A stretch of DNA of 16,372 nt, taken from contig DASWRT010000006.1 of assembly GCA_036403035.1 (NCBI GenBank), positions 1 through 16,372 on the forward strand. Direction: 5' to 3'. The stretch is from DASWRT01 sp036403035. Lineage in GTDB: Bacteria > Pseudomonadota > Alphaproteobacteria > ATCC43930 > CGMCC-115725. The notes below the pieces were generated by a model, which saw only the letters and a program-made list of their open reading frames with translations, made no database searches and was not told the origin of the DNA. The position numbers and the translations under genes were made by a program. Shown in pieces: positions 6,714-13,977 of the stretch. How positions within the stretch are numbered: the stretch's first letter is position 1; each line of letters opens with the position of its first letter.

Positions 6714-7439
6714 GTGACGACAAGTGCCATTTCGCTGCATCTCCCCCAGGATGTAAGGGCCGTCCTCTCGGCGTGGGCGGAGGCGGACGGCTCGACGGTG
6801 ACCGGCAAGGTAGAGCAGATCGTCACAGCCGCCGTGCAGCAGGCGCGCGGGCGGGTCGAACGCGAACTCGTCGAGGCGCGGGATGCGCTGGAGGCGACAG
6901 CGTCGCTGCTGCCGATGCTGTTGCGGAAAGGACCGAACGAGGTGCTCGTTCCCGGCGACCTGCCGGCGCGAGGCAGCGGCGGCGGCATCCTCGCCGCCGA
7001 GATCCTCGATTCGCTCGGCGATGCCGCCGACCTTCCCCGCGTGCAGGCCGCGATCAATGATGCCGCCGCCCGGTATCAGCGCGCGGCGAAGGCGTTCGCC
7101 GCGTTCGCCGCACTTCCACCGGCGACGCCCAACGGGCTTCCTTCCGGCGCTGCCGCAATGGCGGTGGCTGCGGTGGCCCCCGCCCCCGTCTGGACTCAGC
7201 CGCCGGCCGTCCCGGCGGCGGTCGCAAGCGTCCGGGCGCCGGAGCCGTTCGATGGCGACCGGGAGCCGCTGCTGATCCCCGACACCGCCGGTCCGGCGCT
7301 CCGCGGCGAGCGCCTGGACCCGCTCGTCGACCCGAACGGGCGCGGCGGCGGCGGCGAGCCCGAGTTCCGCGACGTCCGCAAGCGTCCGCTCCGCCTGTTC
7401 GTGAAGGGCGGGAACGGCGGCGGGCTGTCGCAGCCCTGA
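6714..7439 (+). CDS. hypothetical protein with possible ribbon-helix-helix N-terminus
   Basis: The protein has 241 residues from a GTG start, chosen because GGAG lies 9 nt upstream and no good ATG is available. Residues 4-40 (ISLHLPQDVRAVL...STVTGKVEQIV) have the strand-helix-helix pattern and spacing of ribbon-helix-helix DNA-binding proteins, though this match is by eye only. Residues about 40-135 are helical and Ala/Glu-rich. From about 135 the chain is Pro/Ala/Gly-rich and probably disordered, ending in a basic Arg-rich tail with a Gly cluster. No transmembrane segment or signal peptide is seen. The glycosylase gene starts 51 nt downstream, so co-transcription is possible. The function is unknown. 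Confidence 0.7.
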   Translation: MTTSAISLHLPQDVRAVLSAWAEADGSTVTGKVEQIVTAAVQQARGRVERELVEARDALEATASLLPMLLRKGPNEVLVPGDLPARGSGGGILAAEILDSLGDAADLPRVQAAINDAAARYQRAAKAFAAFAALPPATPNGLPSGAAAMAVAAVAPAPVWTQPPAVPAAVASVRAPEPFDGDREPLLIPDTAGPALRGERLDPLVDPNGRGGGGEPEFRDVRKRPLRLFVKGGNGGGLSQP

Positions 7440-7490
7440 CGAGGGAGCGGTGCGGGACAGCTTCATCGCGGTGACTGGTATCGGCGATCG

Positions 7491-8042
7491 ATGATTCTTC
7501 CGGACGTGCTCGACCACGGGCTCGATCTCGTGCTCTGCGGCACCGCGCCCAGCCGCGCCTCGAAGGAGGCCGCCGCCTACTACGCGCATCCGGGCAATCT
7601 GTTCTGGCGCACGCTGTTCGAGACCGGGCTGACGCCGGTGCTGCTCCGCCCGGCGCAGTATCGCGAGGTGCTACGCTACCGGATCGGCCTCACCGACCTG
7701 TGCAAGTACGAGTTCGGCAGCGACGCCGAGTTGAGCCGGGATGCGTTCGACGCCGACTCGTTGCGCAGCAAGATCGAGCTGTACCGTCCTGCCGCGATCG
7801 CCTTCGACAGCAAGACCGCGGCCCGCGGGTTCCTCGGCCGGCGCGATGTCGGCTACGGCGCCCAGCCGGAGCGGATCGGCGACGGCATCAGCGTCTTCGT
7901 CGTGCCGTCGCCGTCCGGCCGCGCCCGCAGCTACTGGGATGTTGCGCCCTGGCACGAGATCGGTGCATTCGTAGCCGAGCGGCGGCGCCTTCGTTCCGGC
8001 CGCGCGCCGCGATCTCCGGCCGGCGAGGAGCACACGCCATGA
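7491..8042 (+). CDS. Mug/TDG-type uracil (mismatch-specific) DNA glycosylase
   Basis: The protein has 183 residues, close to the usual Mug length. Mug/TDG enzymes excise uracil and related bases from DNA mismatches at the start of base-excision repair. Recognisable blocks are LVLCGTAPSRAS (13-24, motif A), YYAHPGNLFWRTLFETGLTP (30-49), YRIGLTDLCKYEFG (63-76) and VVPSPSGRARSYW (137-149, motif B). E. coli Mug has GINPG in motif A with a catalytic Asn; here the motif is GTAPS, so the Asn position is Ala19. From memory, alphaproteobacterial homologues often show GTA-type motifs, so this may be a distinct subfamily rather than a dead enzyme. The ATG has only a weak ribosome binding site. The stop codon overlaps the next gene in ATGA, indicating translational coupling. 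Confidence 0.88.
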   Translation: MILPDVLDHGLDLVLCGTAPSRASKEAAAYYAHPGNLFWRTLFETGLTPVLLRPAQYREVLRYRIGLTDLCKYEFGSDAELSRDAFDADSLRSKIELYRPAAIAFDSKTAARGFLGRRDVGYGAQPERIGDGISVFVVPSPSGRARSYWDVAPWHEIGAFVAERRRLRSGRAPRSPAGEEHTP

Positions 8043-8458
8043 AGGCGAGGATCAAATGGGTGCAGGACGTCATGTTCGTCGGCGAGTCCGGCAGCGGACA
8101 TGCCGTCGTGATGGACGGTTCGCCCGATTTCGGCGGCCGCAACCTGGGCGTGCGGCCGATGGAGATGCTGCTCCTCGGCCTCGGCGGCTGCACCGCGTTC
8201 GACGTCGTGCACATCCTGCGCAAGGGGCGCGATCCGGTCGAAGACTGCGTCGTCGAGATCGAGGCGGCGCGTGCCGAAACCGACCCGAAGATCTTCACCC
8301 GGATTCATCTTCGGTTCGTCGTCACCGGCCGCGGCCTCGCCCGCGCCAAGGTTGAGCGGGCGGTGCAGCTCTCGACCGAGAAGTACTGTTCGGCAACCGC
8401 AATGCTTGCCCGAGTCGCCGAAATCACGCATGAAATCGCGGTGCGTGATGAAGCATGA
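8039..8458 (+). CDS. OsmC-family protein
   Basis: The protein has 139 residues, the normal OsmC/YhfA-like length. OsmC-type proteins are dimeric, cytoplasmic, thiol-dependent peroxidases or related enzymes. Both reactive-cysteine regions are present: Cys51 in LLGLGGCTAFDVVHILRK and Cys117 in EKYCSATAML, within the usual spacing. Residues GRNLGVRPMEMLLLG (34-47) match the strand-to-helix entry of the family. The ATG lies in an ATGA overlap with the glycosylase stop, and GAGGAG sits about 10 nt upstream, inside the glycosylase gene. Pairing a peroxide-defence type protein with a base-excision enzyme suggests a shared response to oxidative or deamination damage; that link is inference. Confidence 0.93.
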   Translation: MKARIKWVQDVMFVGESGSGHAVVMDGSPDFGGRNLGVRPMEMLLLGLGGCTAFDVVHILRKGRDPVEDCVVEIEAARAETDPKIFTRIHLRFVVTGRGLARAKVERAVQLSTEKYCSATAMLARVAEITHEIAVRDEA

Positions 8459-8460
8459 AC

Positions 8461-8525
8461 GTTAAATCAAGTGAAAAGTTAACTTGCGCAACCAGTCCAG
8501 ATGGTCATGTTTAATGGATGTTAAC
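8461..8525 (+). promoter_or_regulatory. TTAA-rich ctrA upstream region with CtrA-box-like sites
   Basis: Four TTAA tetramers occur within 63 nt of otherwise GC-rich DNA, at 8462, 8479, 8511 and 8521. The last pair reads TTAATGGATGTTAAC (8511-8525), close to the CtrA box TTAA-N7-TTAA but with a 6-nt spacer. The second site is the perfect palindrome AAGTTAACTT (8476-8485). Autoregulation of ctrA is well established in Caulobacter, which makes these likely CtrA sites. No GANTC methylation site was found in 8459-8584. A small inverted repeat, GTCCG-TT-CGGAC, follows at 8526-8537. Confidence 0.6.
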
Positions 8526-8584
8526 GTCCGTTCGGACAGGCGCATTCATCCGTCTGCCCGTAGATGGCCTGGGTAGGAGTTGAA

Positions 8585-9286
8585 ATGCGCGTTCTGATCG
8601 TCGAGGACGACGCCGGTACGGCGAAGTCCCTGGAGTTGATGCTTAGATCCGAGGGGTTCGTCGTGGATCTCTCCGATGTCGGCGAGGACGCGCTGGAGAT
8701 CGGCAAGCTTTACGACCACGACATCATCCTCCTCGACCTGATGCTGCCGGACATCGACGGGTACGAGGTGCTTCGGCGACTCCGCCTGTCGAAGGTGCGG
8801 ACGCCGGTGCTGATCCTTTCCGGCCTCGGCGGCGTCGACGACCGGATCAAGGCGCTCGGCTACGGCGCCGACGACTTCCTGACGAAGCCGTTCGATAAGC
8901 GCGAGTTGATCGCGCGCATCCGCGCCATCGTAAGGCGCTCGAAGGGGCATGACCGCTCGGCGATCGAGATCGGCGACCTCACGGTCGACCTTGAGCAGAA
9001 AACCGTCGAGGTCGACCGGCAGCGGATCCCGCTGACGGCCAAGGAGTTCGGCATTCTGGAGCTGATGGCGCTGCGCAAGGGCACCGTCGTGACCAAGGAG
9101 GCGTTCCTGAACCACCTCTACGGCGGCATGGACGAGCCGGAGCCGAAGATCGTCGACGTCTTCATCTGCAAGCTCCGCAAGAAGCTGCAGGACGCCACCG
9201 GCAAGAACTATGTCCAGACGATCTGGGGCCGCGGCTACAAGGTCGCCGATCCGGCGGAGCAAGGCCAGGATCAGGTTGCCCAATAG
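8585..9286 (+). CDS. ctrA: cell-cycle response regulator CtrA
   Basis: The protein is 233 residues, essentially the full CtrA length. CtrA is an OmpR-family regulator that binds TTAA-type sites and controls division, motility and replication genes in alphaproteobacteria. The receiver (1-120) shows acidic residues 8-9 (IVEDD), phosphoacceptor Asp51 in LLDLMLP and Lys101 in FLTKPFDK, followed by VRRSKGH. The winged-helix domain (about 125-225) contains LTAKEFGILELMALRKGT and NHLYGGMDEPEPKIVDVF, nearly the Caulobacter text as I recall it. TAGGAG lies 6 nt before the ATG at 8585, so the ATG at 8564 is rejected. The C-terminus ends VAQ rather than the Ala-Ala degradation tail of Caulobacter CtrA. 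The gene has its own leader and converges on a PleC/DivJ-like kinase. Confidence 0.97.
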   Translation: MRVLIVEDDAGTAKSLELMLRSEGFVVDLSDVGEDALEIGKLYDHDIILLDLMLPDIDGYEVLRRLRLSKVRTPVLILSGLGGVDDRIKALGYGADDFLTKPFDKRELIARIRAIVRRSKGHDRSAIEIGDLTVDLEQKTVEVDRQRIPLTAKEFGILELMALRKGTVVTKEAFLNHLYGGMDEPEPKIVDVFICKLRKKLQDATGKNYVQTIWGRGYKVADPAEQGQDQVAQ

Positions 9287-9475
9287 CGGCAGCGGCTGCT
9301 AAGGGCTCATCAGGGAACAAATTCTTACCGCAGAGGACGCAGGGAACCGCAGAGGACGCAGAGATACGATTCCTCTCGTGCGGAACGCGCGCAGCAAATC
9401 GCTCTGCGATCCTCCGCGCTTTCTGCGGTGAGAGGAGCTTCTATTTCCTCTCGGCCCTGACCGGCCTGCCCTGCC
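9287..9475. other. convergent intergenic region between ctrA and the histidine kinase
   Basis: The 189-nt gap between the two converging stop codons contains no gene. It is filled largely by the inverted-repeat element at 9326-9436, which could fold on both transcripts and act as a two-way terminator. The remainder (9287-9325 and 9437-9475) shows nothing recognisable. Confidence 0.6.
9326..9436. repeat. long imperfect inverted repeat built on a GCAGAGGACGCAG motif
   Basis: Two direct copies of ACCGCAGAGGACGCAG occur at 9327-9342 and 9346-9361. The right arm (9402-9430) reads, on the minus strand, ACCGCAGAAAGCGCGGAGGAT and then CGCAGAG. It therefore pairs with the left arm over roughly 28 positions with a few mismatches. 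The spacer of about 40 nt contains an internal GCGCGC stretch. Similar GCAGAGGACGCAGAG-type hairpin elements are, as I recall, scattered between genes in many unrelated bacterial genomes. Its place between two convergent genes suits a bidirectional terminator or a REP-like insertion. Confidence 0.7.
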
Positions 9476-11389
<1,914 letters not shown>

Positions 11390-11431
11390 CCATCGGAAAA
11401 AATGCTTAACGGATCATGAATGGGAACCATG

Positions 11432-11459
11432 GCGGGAACATGTGGCGAGAAGTTCCCGC
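11432..11459. promoter_or_regulatory. inverted repeat upstream of the kinase gene
   Basis: A perfect 8-bp inverted repeat, GCGGGAAC / GTTCCCGC, is separated by 12 nt. A further GGGAAC half-site lies at 11422-11427. The repeat is 43-70 nt upstream of the kinase start and about 100-130 nt beyond the ygjV-like stop. It could be an operator for the kinase gene or a terminator-like stem for the gene before it. A TTAAC half-site (11406-11410) lies nearby. Confidence 0.4.
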
Positions 11460-11536
11460 ACCGGCTTAGCGGCTTGTCGCAAGTCTCTTGGTCGCCGGCA
11501 GCGCAGCCGAGATGAACGTCTCGCCTGCCGTACGCT

Positions 11537-11551
11537 GACGGTAGCGCCGTC
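11537..11551 (-). terminator. small hairpin after the ygjV-like gene
   Basis: A GACGG-TAGCG-CCGTC stem-loop starts about 10 nt after the stop codon of the YgjV-type gene on the minus strand. It is not followed by a T-run, so it is only a possible terminator. Confidence 0.3.
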
Positions 11552-11560
11552 CCGCCTCCG

Positions 11561-12232
11561 TCACGCCACTTGGCGGCGCTGTCCGGACTCCTCCCGGCCG
11601 TTCGCCGGTTGTGGCTGGCACGGAACGAATGCGGCGTCGGCATTGCGGAAGGCATCGCCTCTCCGGCGATGCTTCCGCAGGCCGACCGCAAGGCTCGTCA
11701 AGGTCAACGTATCGCAGGCGAGGCCGAACGCCGAGCCCATCAGCAGATTGTGCCCGACCCATGCCGTGGAACTGCCGAAGAATGCGTACCGCATGCGCTG
11801 CCCGTCCCGCAGCAGCCGGCCGAAGGTCGCGAACAGCAGCCCGACAGTAGCGCAGACCGACGGAACGCCATGCCACGTCGCCCAGGTCAACCATCCGGCG
11901 ACCGCGACGGTGAGCGCGAAAATCGTGACGAGCACGGCGTGACGGACTCTCCATGTCGCGGCGAGCGCTTGGACCAGCGACACCGCGCACATGACGGCGC
12001 CGGTGCCCGATCCGAGCAGCAGGAAGTGCAGGCAGAACGACGCCGCGCCGACCGACTGGCAGAGCAGGATCGCACGGCGGCCGCCGAGGAAGGGCCAGGC
12101 GCAGCCGAGCGTCACGGCGGCGGCGCCGCACAGATTCGCCAGGGTCAACGGCGACCCGTCGGCGGCGGCGGCGGCCCGCGAGGCCAGGACGGCGACGATG
12201 TGCGCCGGAAGGTGCAATGGGAAAACCAGCAA
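11561..12232 (-). CDS. YgjV-family inner membrane protein
   Basis: The protein has 223 residues with several hydrophobic segments, roughly 30-48, 56-74, 78-95, 98-115, 122-138 and 150-170. Text such as GCAWPFLGGRRAILLCQSVGAASFCLHFLLLG (43-74) and the later FGSSTAWVGHNLLMGSAFGL match the YgjV (Imp-YgjV) membrane family by eye. The biochemical role of this family is not established. The C-terminal 40 residues are hydrophilic and Arg/Gln-rich, unlike the membrane part, and may be a tail specific to this lineage. The start is probably TTG at 12232, with GGGTAGG about 5 nt upstream; another TTG at 12217 is possible. No ATG exists before the first membrane segment. Confidence 0.82.
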   Translation of the reverse strand: MLVFPLHLPAHIVAVLASRAAAAADGSPLTLANLCGAAAVTLGCAWPFLGGRRAILLCQSVGAASFCLHFLLLGSGTGAVMCAVSLVQALAATWRVRHAVLVTIFALTVAVAGWLTWATWHGVPSVCATVGLLFATFGRLLRDGQRMRYAFFGSSTAWVGHNLLMGSAFGLACDTLTLTSLAVGLRKHRRRGDAFRNADAAFVPCQPQPANGREESGQRRQVA

Positions 12233-12253
12233 TATACCTACCCGTTCTGTCAG

Positions 12254-12273
12254 CCGCCGGGGGATGCCGGCGG
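12254..12273. promoter_or_regulatory. hairpin in the ygjV-like leader
   Basis: A perfect 7-bp stem, CCGCCGG / CCGGCGG, with a 6-nt loop lies 22 nt upstream of the ygjV-like start. On the transcribed strand it would fold in the 5' leader, close to the ribosome binding site. It could also serve as part of the terminator for the Xre gene upstream. Confidence 0.3.
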
Positions 12274-12313
12274 CGGAGCGGGTGGTAAGCCGTTATGGTG
12301 AACCGCGTGTTAA

Positions 12314-12334
12314 TGCCGCCGCCGCGCGGCGGCA
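12314..12334 (-). terminator. GC hairpin after the first Xre gene
   Basis: A perfect 8-bp stem, TGCCGCCG / CGGCGGCA, with a 5-nt loop lies about 95 nt beyond the Xre gene stop (12430). On the transcribed strand it is followed by TTAACAC, only a weak T-rich tail. It is plausible as a terminator separating the Xre gene from ygjV. Confidence 0.4.
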
Positions 12335-12429
12335 GGGCACCTATGCAGACGGTAGGCAGGACGGGCGCGCTCCGCCGTTATCGGCAGTCCGTCAGCCTTT
12401 CGAGAAGTCCGGCCCTGCGGCACAACGGA

Positions 12430-12795
12430 TCAATGCTCGCTGGCGAGCGCGCGCGTGATCGCCGCCAGGGCCTCAAGGTGGCGTTCGTCCATCTGCGCGG
12501 CGTTGCGGGCGATCTCCAGCGCCATGCGCTGCCGCACGTCGGTCGGCATCTCGGTTTCGCCGAGCCCTTCGAAGAAGTAGGAGGGCTCCGTATTGAGCGC
12601 CTTCGCGATCTCGACGAGGCGTCCGGCGGTGACGCGGTTGATCGCGCGCTCGTACTTATGCAACTGCTGGTAGGTGATCCCGACCCGGTCCGCCAACTCC
12701 TGCTGGGTAATGCCAAGCATCACCCGGCGCTCGCGGATGCGCGCTGCCACGTGGCGATCAACGTCGATCGCCCGCTTTGCGACGGTCGGCGGCAT
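12430..12795 (-). CDS. Xre-family HTH transcriptional regulator A
   Basis: The protein has 121 residues. An Xre/SinR-type helix-turn-helix spans about residues 15-75. It has IRERRVMLGITQQELADRVG (20-39) as helices 1-2, ITYQQLHKYERAINRVTAGR (40-59) as recognition helix and turn, and LVEIAKALNTEPSYFFEG (60-77). The C-terminal part (80-121) is helical and ends LEALAAITRALASEH. Small regulators of this type are common in alphaproteobacteria. The ATG at 12795 is chosen over one at 12849 because GGGAGGG lies about 9 nt before it. The gene is downstream of, and on the same strand as, a related regulator (12943-13368), with 147 nt between the two. GTTC/GAAC dyads lie directly upstream and suggest autoregulation. 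Confidence 0.9.
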   Translation of the reverse strand: MPPTVAKRAIDVDRHVAARIRERRVMLGITQQELADRVGITYQQLHKYERAINRVTAGRLVEIAKALNTEPSYFFEGLGETEMPTDVRQRMALEIARNAAQMDERHLEALAAITRALASEH

Positions 12796-12876
12796 GTTCG
12801 TGAACCCTCCCTCGGCGGCACCGGAGAGTTGAACGTTCCAACCCCGCAACGGTTCAGGCGATCACGTCAGAACCGT
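12796..12876. promoter_or_regulatory. cluster of GTTC/GAAC dyads upstream of Xre gene A
   Basis: Three inverted repeats of the same core occur in 81 nt. They are GTTC-GT-GAAC (12796-12805), the palindrome GAACGTTC (12831-12838), and ACGGTTC with GAACCGT (12849-12855 and 12870-12876, 14 nt apart). Related GGTTC sites recur around the start of Xre gene B (13330-13334 and 13349-13353). Their repetition near two HTH genes suggests operators bound by one or both regulators. Confidence 0.5.
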
Positions 12877-12942
12877 CTTGTCTGGCCGTGACTTTCTTGC
12901 GGCGCACCATGCCGCTGCCGCGATAGCGGCAGCAGCAACCGC

Positions 12943-13368
12943 TCAGTGCGTCGTATCGAGCGCCCGCGTGAGAGTATGGAGCGTGTGCAGGTGCGGCATC
13001 GGAACCGGCGCCGATGCTGGCGCATCGGAAGATACCGGCAGCATCGCCGGCAGTTCGACCGGGCAGGGGTGCAACGCCGGGGACTGCAACTCGGCGTCTA
13101 TGCCCTGGAACAGATCCTCGATCGTGACGCCGAGGATGCGAGCGACCTCGAGCAGCCGGCCGGCCGAGAGGCGTTTTGCGCCATGCTCGTAGCCGTCGAT
13201 CTGCCGATCGGTGCACCCCAGCATGTGGGCGACCTCGCGCTGGGTCAAACCTGCCATGATTCGCAGCGTGCGCAGGCGGATGCCGACGTGACGGTCGATT
13301 GCGGCGGCCTTGGTGTTTCGCTCGGTCAAGGTTCTATCCGTGCGGTACGGTTCGTTTCCCGAGTGCAT
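12943..13368 (-). CDS. Xre-family HTH transcriptional regulator B
   Basis: The protein is 141 residues from the ATG at 13368, or 128 from a TTG at 13329. The helix-turn-helix covers about residues 26-90, with LRTLRIMAGLTQREVAHMLG (32-51), a recognition region CTDRQIDGYEHGAKRLSAGR (52-71) and LLEVARILGVTIEDLFQG. After about 92 the chain is Pro/Ala-rich and then ends LHTLHTLTRALDTTH, echoing the LEALAAITRALASEH end of regulator A. The two are therefore probably old duplicates with different middle parts. The ATG has no good ribosome binding site, whereas the TTG has GGATAG upstream, so the shorter form is a real alternative. The lipoprotein gene at 13491 is divergent. Confidence 0.87.
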   Translation of the reverse strand: MHSGNEPYRTDRTLTERNTKAAAIDRHVGIRLRTLRIMAGLTQREVAHMLGCTDRQIDGYEHGAKRLSAGRLLEVARILGVTIEDLFQGIDAELQSPALHPCPVELPAMLPVSSDAPASAPVPMPHLHTLHTLTRALDTTH

Positions 13369-13490
13369 AACAGGACATGGTAAACGAATGATGGACGCCG
13401 CCGCGCCCGCACCCGTCGAACGCTGTCCGTCCTCCCGTCGCCCTATTTCGCGCTGGAGGCACGCCCGGCCGCAATGGTAGGACGAAGGCC
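13369..13490. promoter_or_regulatory. divergent promoter region between Xre gene B and a lipoprotein gene
   Basis: These 122 nt separate two outward-facing genes and must contain both promoters. The first 25 nt next to the Xre start are less GC-rich (AACAGGACATGGTAAACG). No confident -35/-10 pair or large inverted repeat was identified. Confidence 0.4.
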
Positions 13491-13865
13491 GTGCAACCCG
13501 AACGAAAGATCCGCCCCGACATGCCGCATGCCGACGATGCCCGGCGGCTCACCCGGCGCCGTGTCGCCCTCGCCCTGCTGACCGTCGTGCTGGCCGCCGG
13601 CTGCGCGAGCAAATGGGCGGGCGCGCCGACGGCTCAGGAAACCGTCGAAGGCCGCCTCGTCACCGTGCAGTACGCCAAGACGGATGGCGGGTACGATGTC
13701 CGCGCGACGATGAGCCCCTTCCTTGCTCCGGATCCGACCTACGACCCGGACCGTCTCGAAGCCGGCGCCGATCGGGCCATGGGCAAGGTCTGCGGCTCGA
13801 TCCGTCCGAACAAGGACAATGCTCATCTAAGCTATTCGACGTATACCGCCCGGTATCGCTGCTGA
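13491..13865 (+). CDS. small lipoprotein of unknown function
   Basis: The protein is 124 residues from a GTG start, or 114 from an ATG at 13521. A signal peptide with Arg-Arg-Arg (22-24) and a short hydrophobic core ends in the lipobox LAAGC, so Cys38 should be lipid-modified after signal peptidase II cleavage. The mature part is about 87 residues. It contains TVEGRLVTVQYAKTDGGYDV and ends with SYSTYTARYRC; a second cysteine occurs in GKVCGS. I do not recognise a family. GTG is preferred for the AGGACGAAGG upstream, although the ATG gives a more usual signal-peptide length. A strong hairpin follows the stop codon, suggesting a single-gene transcript. Confidence 0.8.
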   Translation: MQPERKIRPDMPHADDARRLTRRRVALALLTVVLAAGCASKWAGAPTAQETVEGRLVTVQYAKTDGGYDVRATMSPFLAPDPTYDPDRLEAGADRAMGKVCGSIRPNKDNAHLSYSTYTARYRC

Positions 13866-13870
13866 GCATC

Positions 13871-13899
13871 GTCCCCCTCGGCGGACATCGCCCGGGGGG
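13871..13899 (+). terminator. strong hairpin after the small lipoprotein gene
   Basis: TCCCCCTCGGCG (13871-13882) pairs with CGCCCGGGGGGA (13888-13899) across a 5-nt loop, with 10 of 12 positions matched. It begins 5 nt after the stop codon. No T-run follows, but the position and stability suit a terminator. Confidence 0.5.
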
Positions 13900-13977
13900 A
13901 AGGGCTGACGGCGGCGGCGGGCTCGCGTAGCATCCTGCACGACGGACTGTCTCGGATGCTTTCCGGAGTGCGCGCTG

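Noticed and set aside
6522..7589. 355-codon open frame on the minus strand
   Set aside because: It is antisense to the hypothetical gene at 6714-7439 and the glycosylase start. It is Arg/Gly-rich without a plausible fold. The plus-strand genes have better starts, and the glycosylase is recognisable.
8564..8584. upstream start at 8564 for ctrA
   Set aside because: The Shine-Dalgarno sequence TAGGAG is directly before the 8585 ATG, and CtrA proteins begin MRVL.
8546..9283. 245-codon open frame on the minus strand
   Set aside because: It is the exact reverse of ctrA, whose protein is certain; the antisense text shows no family signature.
9326..9436. inverted repeat as a classic single-gene intrinsic terminator
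   Set aside because: It is far longer than a usual terminator stem, has direct repeats inside and no T-run at either end. It is listed as a repeat element instead.
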